Assembly (NCBI GenBank): GCA_937974565.1
Contig: CALJWL010000028.1
Coordinates: 55,924 to 119,923 of the forward strand
Length of the DNA stretch: 64,000 nt
Source of the DNA: an uncultured Arenicella sp.
GTDB lineage: Bacteria; Pseudomonadota; Gammaproteobacteria; Arenicellales; Arenicellaceae
Direction: 5' to 3'
Each line of letters opens with the position of its first letter. The stretch's first letter is position 1. Both the position numbers and the translations under genes were made by a program. Positions 19,410 to 27,012 of this stretch are shown here, piece by piece. A model generated the notes under the pieces. The model was not told where the DNA came from, did not search any database, and saw only the letters and a program-made list of their open reading frames with translations.

Positions 19410-20996
19410 CTAACGCCACGATGCGGCCGATGCGAACTCCCAGTCGTCTTTCCAGCCTAAGGGTACGTTGGATTCATTTAGTAAACAGTGTCGACTGATA
19501 CTCGGGTACAACTGGGCATAGGTTTTCACGTCGGTGCCTTGAATACGTCGATTGATGTGCTTTGGTTCTAATTGTTCTACCCCATCCAAACCAGCCGCCC
19601 CTACTAGCTCGACTAAGTTTGTAACGGTTTCTTTATGGAAATTGGCCACGCGCTGAGCCTTATCGGACACAACAATGGCCTTATTGCGTGACGGATTCTG
19701 TGTGGCTATTCCCGTTGGGCAATGATCAGAATTGCACGTTCGGGCTTGTATGCACCCAAGAGACAACATAAAACCACGCGCCGAATTGACCGTGTCGGCA
19801 CCTAAAGCCAACGCTCTTAATATGTGAAAAGCAGAAAACATTTTCCCTGCAGCAATAATGCGTATCTTCTCTCGAACACCGATGCCCAGCAAAGCGCTGT
19901 TAACAAATATCAACGCATCGCGTATTGGTGTTCCAACTGAATTGGTCATTTCACTGGGCGCAGCGCCCGTACCGCCTTCACCACCATCAACTGTAATAAA
20001 GTCTGGCGTGATTCCAGTTTCTAACATCGCTTTACAAATCGCTAAAAACTCATCTTTTCGACCTATACAGAGTTTAAAGCCAATCGGCTTTCCGCCAGAT
20101 AGCTCACGCAGTTTTGCGATGAAACTCATCAATTCTAAAGGGCTTGAAAAAGCACTGTGTGACGGGGGTGAAATCACGTCTTTCCCCATCGGCACGTGTC
20201 TGATCTCGGCAATTTCCTTAGTCAGCTTAGCCGCTGGCAAAATACCTCCATGACCTGGTTTGGCGCCTTGGGAGAGCTTTATTTCGATCATCTTTACCGC
20301 ATCTAAAGACGCGTTTTCCTTAAACGTAACCGGGTTGAAATTGCCCTGATCATCACGACACCCAAAATAACCCGTGCCTATCTGCCAGACAATATCCGCA
20401 CCATGTTCAAGGTGGTAGGGGCTCATACTACCTTCCCCGGTATTGTGAAAAAACCCACCCAATTTGGCTCCTTTATTTAAAGCCAAAATCGCATTTTTGC
20501 TAAGGGCGCCATAGCTCATGGCCGAAATATTAAGAACAGATGCAAGATAAGGTTTCTTACAATCCGGCCCACCAAATTTCACCCGAGGATCATTATCCGT
20601 CAAATGTTTAGGCATTAAGGAGTGGTTCAACCATTCGTAGCCAGAGCGATTAACGTCAAAGATAGTTCCGAATGGGCGAGTATCTCTGTCACCTTTTGCT
20701 CGCTGATAGACCAACGATCGATACTCACGAGAAATGGGAACGCCGTTAGTATCAGATTCCACAAAGTACTGCTGAATCTCTGGACGAAACGACTCCAAAA
20801 GGTAGCGAAAATGCCCAAGCACGGGGTACAACCTACGTAAGGCGTGCTTCGTTTGAAGCATGTCGTAAAAGCCGAGCAAGATAATAGGGCCAACAAACGC
20901 GAATGCCCACGCCCACGTTGCAGAATAAAATGAGAGTAATGTCAGCCCCACTAACGTTAGAAGAGAGATCATCAAAAAACGCTGACGCATGGTCAT
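19410..20996 (-). CDS. Membrane-anchored FMN/Fe-S glutamate-synthase-like protein
   Basis: The protein (about 528 residues from the chosen start) corresponds to the FMN-binding synthase domain of glutamate synthase. It has a two-helix N-terminal membrane anchor (about residues 5-45), the FMN barrel with HGGILPAAKLTKEIA and ITVDGGEGGTGAAP, and three cysteines spaced C-x5-C-x4-C in GCIQARTCNSDHCPTGIATQ, which match the 3Fe-4S ligands of GltB. It has no glutaminase domain, so it cannot use glutamine by itself. I chose the ATG at 20996 because AAGG lies eight or so bases upstream. The frame stays open to 21041. It is the first gene of the trio, 100 bp before the ThDP gene. It may be a membrane oxidoreductase rather than a glutamate synthase. 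Confidence 0.82.
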   Translation of the reverse strand: MTMRQRFLMISLLTLVGLTLLSFYSATWAWAFAFVGPIILLGFYDMLQTKHALRRLYPVLGHFRYLLESFRPEIQQYFVESDTNGVPISREYRSLVYQRAKGDRDTRPFGTIFDVNRSGYEWLNHSLMPKHLTDNDPRVKFGGPDCKKPYLASVLNISAMSYGALSKNAILALNKGAKLGGFFHNTGEGSMSPYHLEHGADIVWQIGTGYFGCRDDQGNFNPVTFKENASLDAVKMIEIKLSQGAKPGHGGILPAAKLTKEIAEIRHVPMGKDVISPPSHSAFSSPLELMSFIAKLRELSGGKPIGFKLCIGRKDEFLAICKAMLETGITPDFITVDGGEGGTGAAPSEMTNSVGTPIRDALIFVNSALLGIGVREKIRIIAAGKMFSAFHILRALALGADTVNSARGFMLSLGCIQARTCNSDHCPTGIATQNPSRNKAIVVSDKAQRVANFHKETVTNLVELVGAAGLDGVEQLEPKHINRRIQGTDVKTYAQLYPSISRHCLLNESNVPLGWKDDWEFASAASWR

Positions 20997-21088
20997 AAAA
21001 ATTACCTTGTACTGTGAAAAATATATTGCTGCCGTTGACAAAAGCGCCGTTTCATTACAATTTATTTGCCATACTTGAATGGAAACTA

Positions 21089-21853
21089 CTATTTGATTCT
21101 ATTGGATTGGGTCAAACGCCCAACATAAAGAACAAAATCAAACGCAACGGTCTTAGGTTTCATTGGATTATTCCATATATCATGGGCATTCTTGTGAGCC
21201 TGTTTAAGAAAATCATCCCCTTGCGATTGAATGCATCGACGAGCCGCTGAAAAAGTGCGTATAAAGGCGAAATATTGATCCAGTGTCCAGTTCAGTTCCA
21301 GTTTGAACGACGGCATAGGCAAGGTCTCAAAAGGAAAATTGATGTCCCGATATCGATTCCAAATCAAACGATTGTTTTCAGCCCAATATGGTTCGATGAT
21401 ATTTAATATCTGATTTTGCAATAAGGCATCCATCGCACTATCAATTATTGGAAAGTTATAGCCAAAAGCAGTAAAGACGCCATTGGGTTTTAAAACTCGA
21501 TGCACTTCTAACCAAAAAGACTCCAACTCAAACCAATGCAAAGCTTGAGCCACACACACCAAGTCAACCGAACCGTTCGCCAAACCACTGTATTCTGAGC
21601 GAGCAATGCGATACTCAATTCCATCTCGGGCCTGCGCATTGCTAATTTGCGCAGTACTTACGTCGGTAGCAAGCACTGAGTCAAAATAATTCGCTAAGCC
21701 AATACTGGCTTGGCCATTACCGCACGCGGCGTCCCATGCCACGCAATTATTCTGGCACAAAGAAGCCAAGTATTTGAATAACTCAGCGGGGTAGCTTGGT
21801 CGTGCTTGTTGGTATAAATCTGATTTATCATTGAATAAAGAATGTAGTTCCAT
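21089..21853 (-). CDS. SAM-dependent class I methyltransferase
   Basis: The 254-residue soluble protein has the Rossmann methyltransferase order: motif I WDAACGNGQASIGLA (about residue 48), an acidic motif II region at VLATDVSTAQI, motif III at ARSEYSGLANGSVDLVCVAQALHWF, and VLKPNGVFTAFGYN. This is close to the Methyltransf_11 / trans-aconitate methyltransferase group. The opening FNDKSDLYQQARPSYP is typical of that group, so a small acid or lipid substrate is plausible but unproven. The start at 21853 is preferred over the more upstream ATG at 21883 because GGAG lies five bases before it. It diverges from the HTH-citrate synthase gene with only 82 bp between them. Confidence 0.85.
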   Translation of the reverse strand: MELHSLFNDKSDLYQQARPSYPAELFKYLASLCQNNCVAWDAACGNGQASIGLANYFDSVLATDVSTAQISNAQARDGIEYRIARSEYSGLANGSVDLVCVAQALHWFELESFWLEVHRVLKPNGVFTAFGYNFPIIDSAMDALLQNQILNIIEPYWAENNRLIWNRYRDINFPFETLPMPSFKLELNWTLDQYFAFIRTFSAARRCIQSQGDDFLKQAHKNAHDIWNNPMKPKTVAFDFVLYVGRLTQSNRIK

Positions 21854-21935
21854 GAGTACTCCAAGGTTTGAACTGTGTTCCACTTGCAGTGTAAGAAAGT
21901 AAAATATAAATTGTAAATATTGATCAATATAATCA

Positions 21936-23126
21936 ATGTATTTTAAATTGACACCTCTCCAAATAAACGCATCGAAATTTCATCACGAGCCCTCTTTTGA
22001 GGAGTCAAACAGCGCCTGTGAACGTCTCCATATAAAGCCACAAACTCTTTACGCCTACGTCAGTCGAGGGTTAGTGAATTGCAAACCACACCCACTTGAT
22101 TCTAGAAAGCGTGTTTATTCGAGCCGAGACATTGAACGGCTGTTAACTAAGAAGAATCAAGGTCAGTCACGTCACGCGATTGCCAGCTCGACCATTGATT
22201 TTGGTGAACCGATCTTAAGATCGGATATTTCAAGCATCAATGATGGACAGTTGTTTTATCACGGGCACAGTGCCATTGAATTATCAAAAACAGCCACTCT
22301 GGAAGACATATTCGAATTACTGTGCAAAACAAAAATCAAAGATCGTTGGTTAAATGATTCGTTGCCGTTACGATCAACAAACCGAAAGCCCTATGCAAGG
22401 TTTGTTGACTCCCTTGCAAGCAGCGTAAGAAAAGAATACCGATATGGCAATAAGCGCCATGCCTTTAACTTGTTAAGGTTGATGGCGCTGAACGGCGCAA
22501 AAGCAAACGCAGTTATCACCGGTTCCAATGACTCTTCACAAAATTTCATCCCTATACATCAACTGCTTGCGCAATCATGGACCCACGATGAAAGAGCGCC
22601 CGATCTTATTCGAAGAGCCTTAGTGCTGAGCGCTGATCACGAACTGAATGCGTCAACTTACGCAACTCGAATCACGGCTTCGGCCGGAGCGACTCTCGCC
22701 GCTTGCTTACTAACGGGCATTTCCACTTTATCAGGGATCCATCACGGCGGACTGACTGACCGATGTTTAGCTTGGATGCGAACACACACGAAGCACAATA
22801 CCCACGACATCGATATTCTTGAAAACAACAGCGCACCAGGGTTTGGTCACCGTTTGTACCCCGAGGGCGACCCTCGCCCAGTTGAAATACTTAGGCATTG
22901 CCCAGCCCCAAAAGCTTGGATGAATGTCGTGACTAAAATAACAAACACCAACAATGAGCGCCCTACTCTGGATTTTGGTTTGGCAACATTAGAACATCAG
23001 CTGAAATTACCGCGGGGTGCTGGGTTTGCGATATTTGCCATCGGGCGAACAGTCGGGTGGTTGGCGCACAGTTTTGAACAACGTGACACGGGGGCCTTAA
23101 TAAGACCGAGAGCATGGAGCAAATGA
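21936..23126 (+). CDS. Citrate-synthase-like protein with N-terminal MerR/excisionase-type HTH
   Basis: The 396-residue protein joins a DNA-binding-like module to a citrate synthase domain. Residues about 25-75 (ACERLHIKPQTLYAYVSRG...SRKRVYSSRDIERLL) match a MerR/HTH_17 helix-turn-helix with the R-(K/R)-x-Y wing. From about 90 onward comes the citrate synthase fold. The three catalytic residues are retained: His in SGIHHGGL (about 268), His in GFGHRLY (about 304), and Asp in TLDFGLA (about 346). Oxaloacetate/citryl-binding Arg candidates lie near the C-terminus (LIRPR). Related HTH-citrate synthases are annotated in other bacteria without a settled role. It could be an enzyme, a metabolite-sensing regulator, or both. 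The 82-bp divergent gap with the methyltransferase is the obvious target site. Confidence 0.82.
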   Translation: MYFKLTPLQINASKFHHEPSFEESNSACERLHIKPQTLYAYVSRGLVNCKPHPLDSRKRVYSSRDIERLLTKKNQGQSRHAIASSTIDFGEPILRSDISSINDGQLFYHGHSAIELSKTATLEDIFELLCKTKIKDRWLNDSLPLRSTNRKPYARFVDSLASSVRKEYRYGNKRHAFNLLRLMALNGAKANAVITGSNDSSQNFIPIHQLLAQSWTHDERAPDLIRRALVLSADHELNASTYATRITASAGATLAACLLTGISTLSGIHHGGLTDRCLAWMRTHTKHNTHDIDILENNSAPGFGHRLYPEGDPRPVEILRHCPAPKAWMNVVTKITNTNNERPTLDFGLATLEHQLKLPRGAGFAIFAIGRTVGWLAHSFEQRDTGALIRPRAWSK

Positions 23127-23173
23127 GCCCTGGCATTACTCATTTGGCTTGAGTTAACCGCTTTCAAACGAAA

Positions 23174-23203
23174 AGGCCGCAAGAGAAAACCCTCTTGCGG
23201 CCT
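23174..23203 (-). terminator. Rho-independent terminator of katG
   Basis: A perfect 12-bp stem (AGGCCGCAAGAG with its complement) and a 6-nt loop lie about 45 bp beyond the katG stop. On the minus strand it is followed by TTTT, giving a good intrinsic terminator. On the plus strand, where the citrate-synthase-like gene ends, the T run is missing. Confidence 0.85.
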
Positions 23204-23246
23204 AGAAGCGTAACGGCTAACAATCTCACTTCAGCCTATAATACGA

Positions 23247-25520
23247 CTAGATATCAAACCTATCCAGCATCATGACTTTGTTCCAAGCCGCGACAAAGTC
23301 TTTGACAAAACGTTCTTTGGCGCCATCGTAAGCATAGGCTTCGGCAACCGCTCTCAACTCTGAATTAGAACCAAACACCAGGTCCACCGGTGTTGCTGTG
23401 TACTTTACGGCGCCGGTGGCACGATCCACGCCCTCGTACAAGCCCTCGGAATTTGCCTTGCGCCATTGAGTAGACATATCCAGCAGGTTCACAAAGAAGT
23501 CGTTATTCAGAATGCCTGGTTTGGCGGTGAGTACGCCATTTTTTGAACCGTCAGCATTCGCGCCCAATGCTCGCATACCGCCAACCAGAGCCGTCATTTG
23601 CGGCACAGTCAAATCAAGCTGATCGGCTCTGTCTATCAACATTTGTGTTGGTGAACGATGCGATTCATCGGCATTGAAGTAATTACGGAATGCATCTGCC
23701 GTTGGTTTAAGTAAACCAAATGAGTTCACATCAGTCTGCGCTTGTGTTGCATCACCACGACCGGCAACGAACGGCACGACAATATTAACGCCTGCGTCCT
23801 TAGCTGCTTTTTCAACCGCAGCAGCACCACCGAGTACAATTAAATCAGCCAAAGAAACCTTGGTTTTAGCCGACGATTCATTAAAGCCACGTTGAATGTC
23901 TTTAAGCTTCCCAACAACCTTAGATACTTCTTGTGGGTTATTAACGGCCCAATCTTTTTGCGGAGCTAATGCAATGCGCGCGCCATTCGCACCACCGCGC
24001 ATATCACTGGCTCTGAAACTGGACGCCGCGCCCCAAGCGACTCGAACGAGTTCTTGCGTGGTCAAACCAGACGCCAATATCTTTTTCTTAAGCGACTTGG
24101 CTTGGCGATCATTGATTAAAGGGTGATCAACAGCGGTGACGGGGTCTTGCCAAATCAACTCTTCACTTGGCACTTCGTTACCTAGGTAGTTGGCCACTGG
24201 CCCCATGTCTCGGTGCGTTAACTTATACCAAGCTTTGGCAAAGGCTAAACGATATTCATTAGGGTCCGCTAAAAAGCGTTCCGCTATTTTTCGATACTCA
24301 GGATCGAACTTAAGTGCTAAATCAGCCGTGGTCATAACGGGTGGATTTTTTTTGCCTTTAATGTGCGCGTCTGGCACGGATTGATGCAATGACTCATCCG
24401 TGGGTATCCATTGAATGGCACCCGCTGGGCTGCGTGTTTGTTTCCATTCAAAATTCAATAAGTTGGCTAGATAAAGGCTGGTCCATCGAGTCGGTGCCTG
24501 GGTCCACGCGCCTTCCAAACCACTGGTAACCGTGTCTTCGGAATGGCCTTTACCACACGTGTTCTTCCAACCAAGGCCCTGCTCCTGTAGCTCTGCGGCT
24601 CCCGGCTCAACGCCCACGCAATCACTGGGTTTGTGAGCGCCGTGCATTTTACCAAAGGTATGCCCACCGGCAATCAACGCCAAAGTCTCTTCATCGGTCA
24701 TGGCCATGCGCCCAAAGGCAACTCGAATATTCTGCGCAGACCCTAATGGATCAGGCTTGCCGCGTGGGCCTTCTGGGTTAACGTAAATTAACCCCATGTG
24801 AGTAGCGCCAAGTGGGCGTTGCAGTTTTCCATCGCGTTGGTGCCGGTCACTGGCCAGCATTTCAACCTCAGGCCCCCAATAAACAAGGTCAGGTTCCCAA
24901 TCATCCTCTCGGCCACCCGCAAAACCGTAGGTTTCAAAACCCATGCTTTCCAGTGCCACATTGCCCGCCAGAATCATTAAATCACCCCACGACAACGACA
25001 CTCCATACTTTTGCTTTATCGGCCAAAGTAGGCGGCGCGCTTTATCAAGGTTACCATTATCTGGCCAGCTGTTGAGAGGGTCAAAACGTTGTTGACCGCC
25101 ACCACCACCACCGCGACCATCCAGTGTTCGATAAGTGCCCGCACTGTGCCAAGTCATACGAATAAAAAACGGGCCATAATTACCGAAATCAGCAGGCCAC
25201 CAATCTTGCGACGTGGTGAGAATCGAGCCGATGTCATTTTTCACAGCGGCCAAATCCAATTTTTTAAACTCGGACGCGTAGTCAAAGTCTTCGCCCAATG
25301 GGTTAGAGCGTGAATCTTGATCACGCAGTGGGGACAGGTCCAGTTGGTCTGGCCACCAAAACTGATTTGTTTTTGCTTGGCCAACTTTGATATGACCAGA
25401 ACCTATGGCGCCTTTGGGTTTGCTTATCTCTGGCGCTTCAGCCAATGCCGTATTGCCTATAGACGTAAGAGAGCAAATTCCCAGAACGGCTGCACTGGCA
25501 ACTAACTTGGGTAATTTCAT
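23247..25520 (-). CDS. katG: Catalase-peroxidase, probably exported
   Basis: The 757-residue bifunctional haem enzyme destroys hydrogen peroxide. The active-site Trp and distal His are in [10 protein letters not shown], the proximal His in [13 protein letters not shown], and the residues of the Met-Tyr-Trp crosslink are all visible (Trp above, Tyr in [12 protein letters not shown], Met in [10 protein letters not shown]). A second, degenerate peroxidase domain makes up the C-terminal half. The start at 25520 has AGGAGA seven bases upstream and gives a clear signal peptide ([18 protein letters not shown]...ALA-EA, cut after about residue 27), so the enzyme should be periplasmic, as for E. coli KatP. 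The frame is open 28 codons further upstream but without support. An OxyR-type site lies upstream, and a terminator follows. Confidence 0.95.
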   Translation of the reverse strand: MKLPKLVASAAVLGICSLTSIGNTALAEAPEISKPKGAIGSGHIKVGQAKTNQFWWPDQLDLSPLRDQDSRSNPLGEDFDYASEFKKLDLAAVKNDIGSILTTSQDWWPADFGNYGPFFIRMTWHSAGTYRTLDGRGGGGGGQQRFDPLNSWPDNGNLDKARRLLWPIKQKYGVSLSWGDLMILAGNVALESMGFETYGFAGGREDDWEPDLVYWGPEVEMLASDRHQRDGKLQRPLGATHMGLIYVNPEGPRGKPDPLGSAQNIRVAFGRMAMTDEETLALIAGGHTFGKMHGAHKPSDCVGVEPGAAELQEQGLGWKNTCGKGHSEDTVTSGLEGAWTQAPTRWTSLYLANLLNFEWKQTRSPAGAIQWIPTDESLHQSVPDAHIKGKKNPPVMTTADLALKFDPEYRKIAERFLADPNEYRLAFAKAWYKLTHRDMGPVANYLGNEVPSEELIWQDPVTAVDHPLINDRQAKSLKKKILASGLTTQELVRVAWGAASSFRASDMRGGANGARIALAPQKDWAVNNPQEVSKVVGKLKDIQRGFNESSAKTKVSLADLIVLGGAAAVEKAAKDAGVNIVVPFVAGRGDATQAQTDVNSFGLLKPTADAFRNYFNADESHRSPTQMLIDRADQLDLTVPQMTALVGGMRALGANADGSKNGVLTAKPGILNNDFFVNLLDMSTQWRKANSEGLYEGVDRATGAVKYTATPVDLVFGSNSELRAVAEAYAYDGAKERFVKDFVAAWNKVMMLDRFDI

Positions 25521-25830
25521 CACATTTCTCCTGTGGTGGTTAATGTTTAAAGAAAGGTAAATCACGAAGCATGGTGCCCCTAATTTCACACAACCAGAGG
25601 CCAAAACACGCTTTCACCTTTTTGCTGGCCAAACCAAAAGAGACTGAAAATTGTTATTGAAACTACCTCAGTGCCGCATTAACGCTCATCAGTGAATCAA
25701 CAACATTAAAAACAAACAGTGCTAAGGTTTACTTCTTCACACTAAACCGTATTCAAGCCACGAAATAAGGTAGGCCAATAAGAAGAGACACACGCGTAAT
25801 GCTTAGTCGCATGGCTCATTCGTTAAACAC

Positions 25831-25859
25831 ACTATACGAAAGCTTGAAAAATAGAATAA
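25831..25859 (-). promoter_or_regulatory. Probable katG promoter
   Basis: On the minus strand a -10 TATAGT (25831-25836) lies 17 bp from a poor -35 TTATTC (25854-25859). The weak -35 directly abuts the OxyR-type site, which is the usual arrangement of OxyR-activated promoters. The predicted transcript has a leader of about 300 nt, in which I see no gene. Confidence 0.5.
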
Positions 25860-25896
25860 ATCGTTTATCTCTATTCGAATAATAGGCCACACCTAT
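25860..25896. promoter_or_regulatory. OxyR-type binding site upstream of katG
   Basis: Two ATAG-N7-CTAT half-elements are separated by exactly 7 bp, the spacing of OxyR tetramer sites. The right element is ATAG-GCCACAC-CTAT and the left is ATCG-TTTATCT-CTAT (one mismatch in the outer tetrad). Counting the conserved inner T and A positions, 17 of 20 consensus bases match. It lies in the intergenic gap between gpsA and katG, next to a -35/-10 pair reading toward katG. Confidence 0.75.
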
Positions 25897-25939
25897 TGTG
25901 GCGCTTTAAAGTAAAGCTTTTTAGCCCCACCAAGAACAA

Positions 25940-26938
25940 TTAGCCGTTCTCCGCCCCCACTTTGCGTCCTAACAAGCCACGAAAAGCCTGTTGCGGTGTC
26001 ATTCGTCCTTCAATGACCTCAAACACATCCATGGCGATTGGTATATCAACATCCAAACGCTTTGCTAACCTAATAACGGTTGGCGCACTTTTCACACCTT
26101 CGGCAACCATAACCATATCAGCAATAATATCGTCTATATTACGCCCTTTACCAAGCTGAAAGCCCACTTGATGGTTACGGCTTTGTGGGCTAATACAGGT
26201 GGCCAATAAATCCCCCATTCCGGCTAAACCAGCAAACGTTTCAGCACGGCCACCCAACGCCACACCCAGGCGCGTAATTTCGGCCAAACCACGTGTAATA
26301 AGCGCAGAGCGGGTGTTATCTCCAGCACCCAATCCAATCCCCATACCAACGGCAATGGCAATAATATTTTTAAGCACTCCGCCTAATTCACAGCCCACCA
26401 CATCGTCATTGGTATAGACGCGAAACAAACCACAGTTAAAGACTTTTTGTAATTCCTTAGCAATATTATCATCATCGGTTGCAATCACGCTGGCGGCGGC
26501 TTGTCCGTCCATAATTTCACGTGCGAGATTGGGACCAGTCAATATTCCAACGGGGTGACGAGGCAGTTCTTCCTCAATAACCTGCGTCATACGCAGATCA
26601 CTCCCTTTCTCTAAACCTTTAGTTAAACTCACCACTGGAACCCAAGGTCGTAAATGTGGTCTAACCTCGGCCAACACTGTACGGAACGAATTTGAAGGCA
26701 CACCCATCACCAGCACGTCGGCGGCTTCGACGACCTTGGCGATGTCTGCGTGGGCAATTAAGTTGGCTGGTAATGTCGCACCTGGCAAATACTTTTCATT
26801 GCTGTGATGCTGATTAATCTCATCTACCGTATTCTGACTTCTGGCCCAAATAGACACGTCGGTATTCTCAGCAACGAGAGACGCCACCGTGGTACCCCAT
26901 GAGCCACCACCAATCACACTGACTTTCAATTTATTCAT
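25940..26938 (-). CDS. gpsA: Glycerol-3-phosphate dehydrogenase [NAD(P)+]
   Basis: The enzyme (332 residues) reduces dihydroxyacetone phosphate to sn-glycerol 3-phosphate, the backbone of glycerolipids. It opens with the Rossmann motif VIGGGSWGTTVASLVAEN. Conserved VSLTKGLE, LTGPNLAREI, GGVLKNIIAIAVGMGIGLG (with the catalytic Lys) and LAGMGDLLATC blocks follow. The frame is open to a TTG at 27016 that overlaps the plsB stop, but the ATG at 26938 puts the dinucleotide motif at the usual distance from the N-terminus and is preferred. It follows plsB on the same strand at 74 bp, so substrate production and first acylation are probably coexpressed. Confidence 0.95.
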   Translation of the reverse strand: MNKLKVSVIGGGSWGTTVASLVAENTDVSIWARSQNTVDEINQHHSNEKYLPGATLPANLIAHADIAKVVEAADVLVMGVPSNSFRTVLAEVRPHLRPWVPVVSLTKGLEKGSDLRMTQVIEEELPRHPVGILTGPNLAREIMDGQAAASVIATDDDNIAKELQKVFNCGLFRVYTNDDVVGCELGGVLKNIIAIAVGMGIGLGAGDNTRSALITRGLAEITRLGVALGGRAETFAGLAGMGDLLATCISPQSRNHQVGFQLGKGRNIDDIIADMVMVAEGVKSAPTVIRLAKRLDVDIPIAMDVFEVIEGRMTPQQAFRGLLGRKVGAENG

Positions 26939-27012
26939 TGTTATCTGTCTCTTTATAAACTCTACTGCAGTTCTGTTTGTTTGGTCGCCTAATGGTGTCT
27001 GCTTAAAATCGA

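Noticed and set aside
21919..21935. FNR-like TTGAT and ATCAA upstream of the HTH-citrate synthase gene.
   Set aside because: The half-sites are 7 bp apart instead of 4 and overlap the start region. A chance AT-rich match is more likely.
25521..25604. The longer katG reading frame with 28 additional N-terminal codons.
   Set aside because: The ATG at 25520 has a strong ribosome-binding site and directly produces a textbook signal peptide. The extension would bury it.
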